IMG/VR virus record: IMGVR_UViG_3300025087_000193
Coordinates: 1-38,953 of that record
Direction: 5' to 3' (one strand)
From: a virus
DNA: 38,953 nucleotides
Position 1 is the first letter of the stretch. Every line of letters starts with the position of its first letter. The notes under the pieces are model-generated. The model was not told the origin of the DNA. It did no database searches and worked only from the letters and a program-made list of their open reading frames with translations. Made by a program: the position numbers and the translations under genes. Shown piece by piece: positions 14,391 through 24,300 of the stretch.

Positions 14391-14429
14391 GGGGTCTTTC
14401 GAGTGGACTGTGGTTCGCGCTAAGACCCC
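14391..14429 (+). terminator. hairpin between head and tail gene groups
   Basis: GGGGTCTT (14391-14398) pairs perfectly with AAGACCCC (14422-14429) around a 23-base loop, then TTTGC follows. It lies in the 74-base gap before the adaptor gene. It may be a weak terminator or an RNA-processing site that tunes tail gene levels. Confidence 0.45.
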
Positions 14430-14447
14430 TTTGCTTTGGAGGACACG

Positions 14448-15245
14448 ATGGGATTCCTTTCCACCTCTACGGTCACGGCACGGATTCCCAGCACGCGGAC
14501 CTTCTTGCAGGCCGTGGGCCGCATTATGAACGCCTGCGGCATCGACGCCCCGACCGACCTCGCAGACGCCTCTGCGGTCATCAACGTCAAACAGGCCAAG
14601 AACGCCTGCAACGACGCCCTGTCGCGCATCTGGACCGCCAACCGCTGGGAATGGCGGATGCGCCATATCTTCCTGGACATGGACGACAAGGTGTTTTTGT
14701 ACGACCTGCCCGACGACTTCGTGGAGGCCGGGGCCGGGCTCATGCGCGCCTACGATACCTCGCCCATGACCTTCATCGGGTACGGCGATCTGATGGTCAA
14801 GTACCCCGAGTTGGCCATGGCCGACGAAACCCTGATGACCGAGGGCGGGACCACGTTCAGCGACCTCATGGACGAAATGCTCGCCGACAATACGCAGTTG
14901 GGCAGTCTGCCCACCCACTGGACGATCACCGGCGACCGGCTCGGCCTGTTCCCCGTTCCCTGGCAGGACAACGTGGACAGCGACGATTGGACGAACAAGA
15001 GCCGACTGTTGGTCAGCTACTACGGCGCGTTGAAGGAACTGTCCGCCAACGCGGACACCCTGCCGATTCCGTTTGAGCTGTATCCCGCGCACCACTGGCT
15101 GGCCCTGGCCTACCTAAAGCAGGGGTTGGAGTATGGGGACTTCACTGCGGACGAGCAGCGCGGCGAGCGCCTGTTGCAGGTCGCGGTGGCCAAGTCGAGG
15201 CAGAAGCAGGCGGACACTTACGTTATGACGCCCGAGGGGTTCTGA
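14448..15245 (+). CDS. head-tail adaptor (tail tube) protein candidate
   Basis: ATG 14448 follows GGAGGACACG. The 265-residue protein has an all-helix N-terminal domain with NACNDALSRIWTANRWEWRM, followed by a beta-rich part with FLYDLPDDFVE and WTITGDRLGLFPVP and a helical end with HHWLALAYLKQGLEYGD. This order fits the gatekeeper or adaptor proteins under the portal in short-tailed phages (T7 gp11 or P22 gp4 role). It overlaps the next gene by one base. Confidence 0.65.
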   Translation: MGFLSTSTVTARIPSTRTFLQAVGRIMNACGIDAPTDLADASAVINVKQAKNACNDALSRIWTANRWEWRMRHIFLDMDDKVFLYDLPDDFVEAGAGLMRAYDTSPMTFIGYGDLMVKYPELAMADETLMTEGGTTFSDLMDEMLADNTQLGSLPTHWTITGDRLGLFPVPWQDNVDSDDWTNKSRLLVSYYGALKELSANADTLPIPFELYPAHHWLALAYLKQGLEYGDFTADEQRGERLLQVAVAKSRQKQADTYVMTPEGF

Positions 15246-17413
15246 TGCCCGGTTACGACGAAAAACTCGGCATGGAGATCATCACCTTTGGCGGGCTGAA
15301 CAGCAACGCCTCCGAGTTGTTCATTACGGGCAATAAGAGCCCGGACTTGCAGAACGTCGAGTTGACGCCCATCGGCGCGGTCACCAAGCGGCGCGGGCTG
15401 GAGTACCGAGTGGACGGCAGCGGGGATTACGTCGTGCCGGACGGAACGGGCGCGATCCTGTCGGTCATCCCGATCAACAACCCGGCGAACTCGACCACCG
15501 GATACCCGAGCGACGGTAACACATCGCTATTTGTTCACCGGGGCAACGAGTGCTCCAGATTGCGGACCGGCGTGGACGAGGATTATACCACGGCCATCTG
15601 CACGCTCAATTCCAGCAGCCGCCATGTGTCCTACGCGCAGGCCGGGTATTACGACGAGTCCAACGCCGACTACTGGCACAGCGCCATTTACTGCGTTTGC
15701 AGGGGCAGCGAGCCGTTCATCATCATTCGGCCCACGGTGTCTAGTCCTTCGGCAACTACGGTTACGGTCAGCCGTTCCGGGAACGAGGTCGAAGTCGGTG
15801 GTGGCACACTTGCCGAGGGCACGCTGATCAAGTTCGCCCCGGATGTGAGCAGCGCCTACTACGCCCTGCTCAACGGCAAGACCTTCCACATGACCAACAA
15901 GGACGCATCTAACGGAACGCAGCGCAACCTGTTGCGGGTCTATAATCCTACGGGAACTGTTGTCACACAGACCACCGGGGGCACCGAGGCGGGAGTTCCG
16001 GCGACCATTCAGACGTATTCCACGGACCCGGTGATCCGCTGGCCGCAAGGTGTCTATTCGGCGACCGCCGGGACTCGCGGGTACCCGCAACGGTGGGACG
16101 ACGTGGACAACGACAACCGCTCCTATTTCCCCAGGGGCGGCACGACCGATTTTCCGTCCGGGATCGTCATTGTTGGCGAGAGCCTGGACGCACGCGCCTA
16201 CGCCTTCGGTTTCGAGAAAGACCCGTGCAGAATCGACTACAGCGAATTGGGCGCACCCTACAACTTCCTCAAGCACGAGGTCATGTACGCCACCGAGGCC
16301 ACGGCCCCGGCGCAGCCGGGCATCGACGGCGGGTACTTCTACGCCGACCGGGGCGACGGCGACAAGGTTATCGGCATCAAGTCGTTCTTCCAGTACATCG
16401 CCGTGTTCAAGCGCCGCAAGGTCATGTTGTACCAGGGCGTGCCCGGCTCGGACACCGACCCGCTGCATCTGGTACAGACCTACCCTACCGGGGCCGTTTC
16501 CGAGCAGAGCATCGTCAAAGCCGGGAACGACATCTATTTCTGGAACGATGCGGGGCCGCAAAAGCTGTCGGTCGTCACTGAGTATGGCGATCTGCTTACC
16601 GACTCGATCTCATGGCCCGTGCGCGACCTCTGCCTGGATCTGAACAAGTTATACGCCTATAAGGTCGTCGGAAGGCACAGCAGGGACGACGGGCTCATTG
16701 ATTGGCATTTCCCGTCCGGCACCGGGCAGACCACGAACAACATGGTTTTGCGCTACTACTACCCGTCCCCGGAGCGGCTTATCGGCGAATGGTCGAAAAT
16801 GACCGGCAGGTACGCCAAGATGAACTCCGTGGCCGTTGTGGAGCAGGGGCCGGATTGGACCGAGACCTGCTTCGGCGGGTGCCTCGACCCCGTGACCGTC
16901 GAGGGCGGCAGCAGCGAGTACATGGTGTTTGAAATGGACAGCGGAGACGTCGACTCCTACGAGTACGACACCGCGACCTCGGCGTATGTCAACGAGCCCA
17001 TCGAGGCGTACTATGTCACCCGCTGGTTCGCGCCGGGGAACCCCGATATGGTCAAGCGCGGCCTGTGGGCCGAACTGGCCATCGGCAGCCTCGGATATGG
17101 CAGCATGGCCCTGTACCTCGGATCGGACTTCAGCCCCAACTTCGCGAGGATCAAGGCCGCGAACGTCACCGGCAGCACCACGGGCAGTAAGTGGGGGGAG
17201 TGCATCTGGAACTACCCGTCGTCGGGCGGCAGTCAGGAGCCCAGGCCGGACTTCGCCTACTGGAGCGAGGGCACCAGCGCCTACGGCCTGGTCCGCGTAG
17301 CCCTGAAGAATCTGCACAAGATATTCCGGTTCAAACTCTACGACAACGGCAACACCCGCTTTGAAGTGAGCGGGATGATCACCGACTTCCGACTGAAAGG
17401 TAATAGGGCATGA
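15245..17413 (+). CDS. tail nozzle/hub protein candidate
   Basis: The 722-residue protein begins with GGLNSNASELFITGNKSPDLQNVELTPIGAVTKRRG, typical of nozzle proteins of podoviruses (T7 gp12 or P22 gp10 role), where a short N-terminal segment precedes a large beta-propeller. The rest is strongly beta, with many Tyr, Gly and Ser residues and FQYIAVFKRRKVMLYQG near residue 380. It follows the adaptor gene by a one-base overlap. It probably forms the tip of the short tail. Confidence 0.7.
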   Translation: MPGYDEKLGMEIITFGGLNSNASELFITGNKSPDLQNVELTPIGAVTKRRGLEYRVDGSGDYVVPDGTGAILSVIPINNPANSTTGYPSDGNTSLFVHRGNECSRLRTGVDEDYTTAICTLNSSSRHVSYAQAGYYDESNADYWHSAIYCVCRGSEPFIIIRPTVSSPSATTVTVSRSGNEVEVGGGTLAEGTLIKFAPDVSSAYYALLNGKTFHMTNKDASNGTQRNLLRVYNPTGTVVTQTTGGTEAGVPATIQTYSTDPVIRWPQGVYSATAGTRGYPQRWDDVDNDNRSYFPRGGTTDFPSGIVIVGESLDARAYAFGFEKDPCRIDYSELGAPYNFLKHEVMYATEATAPAQPGIDGGYFYADRGDGDKVIGIKSFFQYIAVFKRRKVMLYQGVPGSDTDPLHLVQTYPTGAVSEQSIVKAGNDIYFWNDAGPQKLSVVTEYGDLLTDSISWPVRDLCLDLNKLYAYKVVGRHSRDDGLIDWHFPSGTGQTTNNMVLRYYYPSPERLIGEWSKMTGRYAKMNSVAVVEQGPDWTETCFGGCLDPVTVEGGSSEYMVFEMDSGDVDSYEYDTATSAYVNEPIEAYYVTRWFAPGNPDMVKRGLWAELAIGSLGYGSMALYLGSDFSPNFARIKAANVTGSTTGSKWGECIWNYPSSGGSQEPRPDFAYWSEGTSAYGLVRVALKNLHKIFRFKLYDNGNTRFEVSGMITDFRLKGNRA

Positions 17414-17928
17414 CGGACACAACGTTGACCGTAGTGCGTTGGACTGCAACCGAGAACCCGGCGCTGAGTGCTGAACAGGTCTACGAGGTATTGACCAAAC
17501 ACCAGCTTTTGCCAGAAAGCCCGGTCATGGCCGCAGCGACATGTAACGCCATGAGTGCCGAGTGTCGGCACTTCAAGATCGCCGACGAGTCCGGGGAGGT
17601 TGTCGCCAACGTGTTTGTCAGCGGCATCGCCGACGGCGAGGAGGCCACCTTGGACATCATCCCGGTGGCCAAGCATTTCCGCAGCGGGTTCGACGATCCG
17701 CTGAAAGAGGCCATGCGCCCGATATTGAACATCCTGTTCAACGAGCATCGCGTGCGCCGGGTCAACGCCTGCGCCCCGTTCTCCAGGTCGCGCACCAAAC
17801 GCGCCCTGTGCGCCCTAGGCTTTGTCCACGAAGGGCGCAAGCGCGGGGGCGTTCACCTGTTCGGCTGTCAGCCCGAGGACTTGCGGGAACTCGGACTTCT
17901 GAGGGAGGAATACCGTGGCAACAAATAA
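17410..17928 (+). CDS. GNAT-like acetyltransferase in the tail/ejection block
   Basis: The 172-residue product overlaps its neighbours (ATGA at its start). Its C-terminal half shows the GNAT pattern: LNILFNEHRVRRVNA, CAPFSRSRTKRALCALGFVHEG and a final beta segment. GNAT enzymes move an acetyl group from acetyl-CoA to amines. Short GNAT-like proteins are found next to ejection proteins of podoviruses, where they may be structural and not catalytic. The acetyl-CoA loop is not clear in sequence, so activity is uncertain. Confidence 0.6.
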   Translation: MTDTTLTVVRWTATENPALSAEQVYEVLTKHQLLPESPVMAAATCNAMSAECRHFKIADESGEVVANVFVSGIADGEEATLDIIPVAKHFRSGFDDPLKEAMRPILNILFNEHRVRRVNACAPFSRSRTKRALCALGFVHEGRKRGGVHLFGCQPEDLRELGLLREEYRGNK

Positions 17929-19456
17929 TCCCATGTTCGGTGGCGTACCGGGGGCGGACCTTGCGACCACTGCGGCCGCCACGGCCGTCAGCCCGTGGTT
18001 GACCGGTGGGTTGGCAATCGCCGACACCATTGCCGGGGGCCTGTTTGGGGGCGGTGGGCAAGAGCAACCGAGGAATACCACGACATACACCACCGGGGTC
18101 GCCGACCAAACCCTGAACACCGACCAAAACCAGTGGGGGCAGGATAACTCCTTCTCCAACGCGCAGGGCTACAACAACCAGCAGGGAAACACGTTCAACA
18201 ATGCGACCAATGCCGGGGTGACAGGTGGGCAGAACACCGGGTACGCCAACACCATCGGCCTGACCACCGGAGGCGGGACTGAGGCCGGGACTTCCACCGG
18301 GACGCAGCAGGTCCAACTGCGGGACTACAACGCCAACGAGCAGGCAGTCAACGCCGCCATCGGGCAGAACCTCCCGGGCATGTACGGCAACCTGACCGCC
18401 GAAAGTCAGAACCAGTACGTCCAGGACTTGCAGAAGGGCATGGCCGAACAGGGGCTCAGGAATGTCGGCGAAACCTTCGACCGGGCTGGAGCCGATCAGA
18501 AATTGGCCATGGCCAGGACCGGGACCGGGCCGGGCAGCATCGCCGCATCGCAGGCCGCCGAACTCGCGCACCAGCGCGGGATCGCCGAATCCGACGTGCA
18601 GACCAACGCCAGGCTGGCCGCAGAGTCCGCCGCCGGCCAACGCGCCGCCGTCAACCAGGGGGCCGCAGGAACGATGGCCGGGACCATGACCGGCATCGAG
18701 GGGTCGCGGCAAGTCCTGGGCTCGGCCAACACCGGAACCTTCGCCGGGCAGTCCACCAACTTGCAGAACACCAGTCAGGGAACCAATACCGGGCAGAACT
18801 TCTCCGGTTATAGCAACGACACTTCGTCCCAGGCTGGCGGGTTCTCAAACACCGGGCAAAGCGGGCAGAACGTGGTCGGCGGGTCCAACACCCAGGGCGG
18901 CTCGTCGGTCAATCAGACCAGCAACTCGCAGCAGAACACCGGCAGCGCGACCTATCCGACCGAGAACACGAAGCCGCTGAGTCTGACGATCGGCCAGGTG
19001 CCCGGGTCGCTCTACAACTCGGCTACGCCGGGGTCGCCGTATGCGACCGGTGGATCTGCATGGAATCCCGGTGGTAATAGTGGAAACCCATTGGATTGGA
19101 CGACCGGCGGCGGGAATGGATTCAACTACGGCAACGGCAGCGCAATGCCGGGCATGGTCGCACCGGGCAGCAACTTCAATGTCCCCGGCCTTAGCGGAAA
19201 CGCAGTGGGCCAGCCGCTACCGGGAGCATCCGCACCTGGTGTTGGGTCCACGATGTTCGGCCCGTACCCGCAGCCTCAGCCGGGCGGGACCGGATACGTT
19301 CCCCCCGCGCCCCCGGGCACGACCCTGCCTGCTCCCAGGGGCGCACAGACACCGGGCGGTCCCGGTGCGATGGTTCAGCCGATGCCAACACCGGTGCCCG
19401 CTCCGGTCGGCAAGCAGCCCTGGCCGCCGATCATGGGTGGGGCACAGCAGTTCTAA
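17915..19456 (+). CDS. low-complexity Gly/Asn/Gln-rich virion protein, 513 aa
   Basis: GTG 17915 is used, after GAGGGAGGAATACC and inside the end of the previous gene. Residues 1-50 hold a hydrophobic glycine-rich stretch. Residues 55-120 and 270-350 are built from Asn, Gln, Gly, Ser and Thr, with repeated NTGQ-type units. Residues 130-260 form a helical core (EQAVNAAIGQNLPG, AASQAAELAHQRGIAES), and the end is Pro/Gly-rich. It is the first of three consecutive large genes where podoviruses keep ejection proteins. An ejection-protein role is inferred. Confidence 0.6.
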   Translation: MATNNPMFGGVPGADLATTAAATAVSPWLTGGLAIADTIAGGLFGGGGQEQPRNTTTYTTGVADQTLNTDQNQWGQDNSFSNAQGYNNQQGNTFNNATNAGVTGGQNTGYANTIGLTTGGGTEAGTSTGTQQVQLRDYNANEQAVNAAIGQNLPGMYGNLTAESQNQYVQDLQKGMAEQGLRNVGETFDRAGADQKLAMARTGTGPGSIAASQAAELAHQRGIAESDVQTNARLAAESAAGQRAAVNQGAAGTMAGTMTGIEGSRQVLGSANTGTFAGQSTNLQNTSQGTNTGQNFSGYSNDTSSQAGGFSNTGQSGQNVVGGSNTQGGSSVNQTSNSQQNTGSATYPTENTKPLSLTIGQVPGSLYNSATPGSPYATGGSAWNPGGNSGNPLDWTTGGGNGFNYGNGSAMPGMVAPGSNFNVPGLSGNAVGQPLPGASAPGVGSTMFGPYPQPQPGGTGYVPPAPPGTTLPAPRGAQTPGGPGAMVQPMPTPVPAPVGKQPWPPIMGGAQQF

Positions 19457-19468
19457 CAGGAGGCCGTG

Positions 19469-21325
19469 ATGGGAATTTTCGGCAATCGCAATACTGGCGG
19501 CGTCCTGGGGGCGGCGGCGATTTCCGGGCTGTCCGAATACCTGCGCCAAAAGGCGAAGAATGACCTGCTCAAGGCCAAGGCCGAGGCCAAAGCCGAAGCA
19601 GCGGCGGCGGAAAAGGCCGATGAAGACGCCAAGTGGTGGCTGAAATTCAACCAGGACCAGGAGCCGATCGAAAACGCCAAACTGGATGATTTTCGTTCAG
19701 TCATGGATGGCGTTACTCCGATGAACCGGGAGGACAAGTACCTACAGTTGCGCCTGCTGGCCGGGAAAGACGAGGATCTGCTGCGGATGGCCGACCGCTT
19801 CGGCGAACAGTATGGGATTGTCCCGCCCAAGATGCCGGCCGCTCAAGGCCCCGCCGATGGTGCCGAGGCGTCCGCCCTGGGCGACGCCGTGCCCGGTCGC
19901 GCCGCGACGGCCGCGAGCAAGGTCATTCGCGGGGGCATCTTCGGGATCTCCACCAAAACCGGCGACAGTTCCGAAAGCAGGGTCGCCGATGTGTCGGGCG
20001 GGCCGCTGTCTTTCCTCGACCGCGTACGCAAGTCCGGGTACTCCGATCCGCAGGCATGGGCCGATGGCGGCGGACAGGCGGAAGTGCAGAACGTCTACAC
20101 TTCGGCCATGGCCGCTGTCCTTACCCGAGGCGGCCGTCCGTTCTTCGAGGCCATGCGGAATCCCGATGCCTTTCAGACCGCAAAGCTCGCGGGCGAAACC
20201 GTGATCGCCGAGCAGTATCCTGGGTTGCCCACGAAGGTCCGCACGGCGATCAGCGACTATTGGGACAAACAACAGGACGATCTGCTGTCCGATGACACCA
20301 CGCGCCGGGCGCTGGCCGAGGCGAATATCCGGTTGGCCACGTCCCGAGACAAGGTACTCGGGGAAAAAGTCACGATGGCGCAGAACATCATTATCAAGAC
20401 CCTGGCCCAGCCCAACGCCCAACAGGCGATGATGGCCGCAATGGCGGCCGGGGGCAGCTTTGCCGAGGCGTTTGGCAAAGATCCGGCGGCGGAAACGGCC
20501 GTGGCCACACAGCGCAAGGCGCTCGAAATCCTGACCAACGACCCGTCCATCGACCCGGCGTATGCGGCAAAGGCTGCCCTCGATGAGTTCGCCGGGCACC
20601 CCGGCCTGCAATCTCCCTACGGGGCGCGAGGCTACGATACCGTCGAGGAAATCGTTGACGGACAGACGGTCTCGCGCAAGGTCTTGCGCGACCTGCCGTA
20701 CGGATTCCCCAGCGACACGCCGCAGGAAATCCTTGACCTGATCAAGCGCGTTGGTCCGGCCGGGGTCATCCCTGCGGGATACGACCCGATCACCCATGAA
20801 CTACGGGTCGCAATCCCATTCAACGCGGCGGGGCAGGACACGGCGCAAACGTACATCACGGTGGATCGTGAGGGCGCGAAGAAGTGGAGTGCCGACCTGG
20901 ACAAGATTGAAGCCGCTAAGCAGGGCAATGTTTCCAGCGGCCTCCCAGAACTCGACGAGAAGGTCAAGGAGGCGTTCAAGGAAAGCGCCCCGCTGGTCGA
21001 GGAGGCCAAGAAGCAGGGCGATTCGTTCTTGAAGAAGGCCAAAGGTGCCGTCATCGGAATACCTGCGGCGATGGGGCGCGGATTCGGCGCTGGCGGTGGC
21101 GCAGTCGGATCTGCGGCGGGTGGGCTTTCCCGAGAAGCCGCGTCTTTCGCATCCAGCCTGTTTGGCGACGGCGACACGCTGGCCGAGGGGGACCAGGGCT
21201 CGGCCAAATTCAACGTGTTCGACCCAAACGAGCCGTTCCGGGACAAGACCATGCGCGACTACCTGCGGAATACCTACCCGCAGTCGGCCTACATCTTCGA
21301 CGGGCAAATCGGAGGTCGCCGATAA
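19469..21325 (+). CDS. internal virion (ejection) protein candidate, 618 aa
   Basis: ATG 19469 has AGGAGGCCGTG upstream; the GTG at 19466 is too close. The product is helical and Ala-rich, starts with a long coiled coil (LRQKAKNDLLKAKAEAKAEA), and ends with a glycine-rich hydrophobic stretch at about 530-560. Large helical proteins between tail genes and a giant polyvalent gene are typical of proteins that leave the head with DNA and build a channel through the host envelope. It overlaps the next gene by one base. Confidence 0.6.
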   Translation: MGIFGNRNTGGVLGAAAISGLSEYLRQKAKNDLLKAKAEAKAEAAAAEKADEDAKWWLKFNQDQEPIENAKLDDFRSVMDGVTPMNREDKYLQLRLLAGKDEDLLRMADRFGEQYGIVPPKMPAAQGPADGAEASALGDAVPGRAATAASKVIRGGIFGISTKTGDSSESRVADVSGGPLSFLDRVRKSGYSDPQAWADGGGQAEVQNVYTSAMAAVLTRGGRPFFEAMRNPDAFQTAKLAGETVIAEQYPGLPTKVRTAISDYWDKQQDDLLSDDTTRRALAEANIRLATSRDKVLGEKVTMAQNIIIKTLAQPNAQQAMMAAMAAGGSFAEAFGKDPAAETAVATQRKALEILTNDPSIDPAYAAKAALDEFAGHPGLQSPYGARGYDTVEEIVDGQTVSRKVLRDLPYGFPSDTPQEILDLIKRVGPAGVIPAGYDPITHELRVAIPFNAAGQDTAQTYITVDREGAKKWSADLDKIEAAKQGNVSSGLPELDEKVKEAFKESAPLVEEAKKQGDSFLKKAKGAVIGIPAAMGRGFGAGGGAVGSAAGGLSREAASFASSLFGDGDTLAEGDQGSAKFNVFDPNEPFRDKTMRDYLRNTYPQSAYIFDGQIGGRR

Positions 21326-24300
21326 TGCCGCAACTGATCACGGCAGAGGATCTTCGCAAGCAGGTCCTCCAGGACACAGGGATCGACATTTTTGCCACGG
21401 CCGGTGGTACGCGCAAGGAACTGTTGCCGCCCGGCCAGCACGCGAAGATCGTCTCCGAGCCCGAGGACATGGACGCGATGATCCGCGCCGCCCGCTACCG
21501 CCCGATTGACCAGAAGAAGGTCCAGCGGTGGCTCGCCGATCAGGAGGACACCCTTACCGAAACCGAGGGGCCTTACGCACAGGTCGATGACAAGAGCTTC
21601 TTCCAGGGACTCCTGGGTGCGGTGGACGAAATCGAGGATTGGGAGAGTTACGGAAAGTCACTGGCCTACGGGTTCTTGACCACGGGCACTTCCGCCGGCC
21701 TGGCTGTCGGCGGGCTTGCGGCCAAGGCCGGGCTTGGCGAGGGGATGGCCAAGACGTTTTATCGGGCTGGGGCGTACCTGGACGACAAACTCGGCACCGA
21801 CGATCCGAACGTGCTGAACCACCTGGCGTCAGGGGCGGGCTCGCTGATGTCCATGCTGATCCCTGCGGTAGGCGCGGCCGGAATGGTTAGCCGAGCTGCG
21901 TGGGCAGCGAAGATCACCGCCGGTCTCAAGACTGGGGGAGCGGTTGGGCGCGTAGGCAAATTCCTTGGTGGGCTGAAGGGGGTTACCGGCGGGGCGGTCA
22001 TGGGCGCCGGCGAGGGGATAGTAGAGTCTGGGCAGGTCATTCAGGAGGCCATGCGCCGGGGCGAGTCCGTCGAATCAGCATTTGACAAGGGCACCAAGGT
22101 CGTACTGCCCAATGTGGGGCTTTTGATGGCCACGGACGCCCTGATGTTCAGCCCCATGAACCGGGCGCTCCGCATGGTCACGAACGGCGTGCTTGAGGGG
22201 TTCGAGGAAACCGAGCAGAAGAACTTCTCCGAATGGGCGCAGGGGGATCGCGGGTTCGATCTGACGCCCCGCCTGGGCGTTGATTTCGCCGTGGGGGCAG
22301 TCTTGGGCGCTGGTGTGGGGGCGATGACGCACCGGATAGCCATGCCACAGATTCCAGAGACCGAGAACAAGCCCATGGGCCGCCCCGAGGGCCTGGGCAT
22401 GGACCCCCGGGCAGAGCAGGCCGAGGCCGTGCGCCAGGGGGCGACCGCCAGGGGGCTCAAGGACGAAGAACTGGTCGTGCGGGCGCAGCAACTCGAAACC
22501 CTGTTCCAGGCGTCCACGCGGGGGCAAGCGCAGACCAAAGACGAGGATTTGCTGGCCTACCAGGCGACCCGCAACGAGATGGCCCGGCGCGAACTGACGA
22601 CCCAACTCAAGGGCAAGTACACCTACGACCAGATGCGCGGGTTCGTGAAGAAGGGGCTCAACTACGGGCTGCACAATCTCAATTCGGAGCAGACCGGGTT
22701 CCTTTTCGGGGCCATCGACGTGCTGGCCAGCGACGGGCAATTCGACCCGAACATAGTGGCCCCGCTGTCGGCGCAGACGGCAGTCCACGGCGGGTTGAAC
22801 CTGAACGCCAGGTCCGTGCAAAACAGTGGGATCGTCCTGAAGGGGGCGACCTCTACCTACCGCGTCCCCGGCGGCAAGCTGTGGGCCGCCGCAGCGGTCG
22901 ATGGAAACTTGAACTACGAGGTCAAGATTTTCTCGGACGGGAAACAGGCGAAAGCATGGGTCGAGCAAGCTCAGCAGCAAATCGGCCAGGACCAGGGGTT
23001 CGCCAAGCAGGGGGTTGGCACCCTTGGACAACAGGCCGATCTCGCCATGGCCGAGCGCCAGGCTGCTCAGGCCGAGCGTGACGCAGCTTTTGCTGCCCTC
23101 GAACAGCAGCGGCAGGACAAGGTGGCTCGTGATTACGACGCCGCCATGGCGCAGCAGGCCGGGGTGGTACCCGGTGCCGCACCCGCCCCGGCGCAGGCGG
23201 GCCAACCGGCTGAGGCCCCCGCTGTGGGAATTGAGCCCCTGGCCGCCCCGCAGCCGCACCCGCAGCGCATCGGGGATGCTACGGCACCTGCGGAGCCAGC
23301 GCCAGTCCTGGGGCAACCTGAGGCCCCTGTAGTCGAAACGCTGCCCCCGCAGTGGACGACCCCGCAGACTTTTGACGATTTCAAGCGGCAGATGATGGAT
23401 GCTGCACCGAGCACCATTTTGAACATTCCGGGCATCGAGGCGGTCGTGCGCGGAATCGCCGGATACAAGGGCATGACCGTCGATGATTATGTTAAGTCGC
23501 GCTTCGCCGGGGTCGTCCAGGACAAGAACAATCGCCTTGCCCAAAACCAGGCCGCGATGGTCGAGTTTCAGCAGGACGGCCGGGCGCTCATCACCGCGCT
23601 CCAGCACGCCAACGTCGCGGACATGGCCCACGAACTGGCCCACATCTTCCGGCGAGACCTGAACCCCCTGGATATGGCGGCGGCGGTCAAATGGGCCGCC
23701 CCCAAGTCCGGCAAGTGGGCCGCCCGGGCCGAGGAACGGTTCGCCAACGGGTTCGAGCGGTACCTGCGGGATGGCCAAGCGCCGACCCCTGCGCTCGCCC
23801 GCGTATTCGAGAAGTTCAAAGCCTGGCTGCGCCAAATCTACAGCGCGGCCAGCGACACCGGGATGCTCAAGGAACTCAAGCCGGCGATCCGGCAGGTGTT
23901 CGACCGGATCATGGCCGGAGATCCGACGCTCGGGCGGGCGTCTTTCCCGTCCATCGCCAGGGCGATCCCGGCAGAAGTAAACCCGGACCTTAAGAATGCC
24001 GGGGTGCGCTCGGCGGTCGCTGCAACCGAAGAAGCCAGCCCCGCGACGGAAGCCTCCCCGGCAACAGTTCAAGCGGAGCCCGACGTGGACCCGCAGACTA
24101 TGAACGGCGAGCAACTGCGGCTGTTCAAAACCCGCCGCATCCAGCAGCTCAAGCAGCAGGGCGGGGTCGCCGCAGAAATCGGTGCCAAACTCGAAGCGCA
24201 GCACGAAGCGGAGGTCCGCGTCGCCAGAGGCGAGCCCGTCCCGTTCAGCGGTTGGGACCGCTTCTATTGGTCCATGTTGGACAATGCCCACCTGGCCAAG

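Noticed and set aside
15527-17449. Leftward frames opposite the tail nozzle gene
   Set aside because: Composition is typical of the complementary strand of GC-rich codons; no motif or ribosome site supports them.
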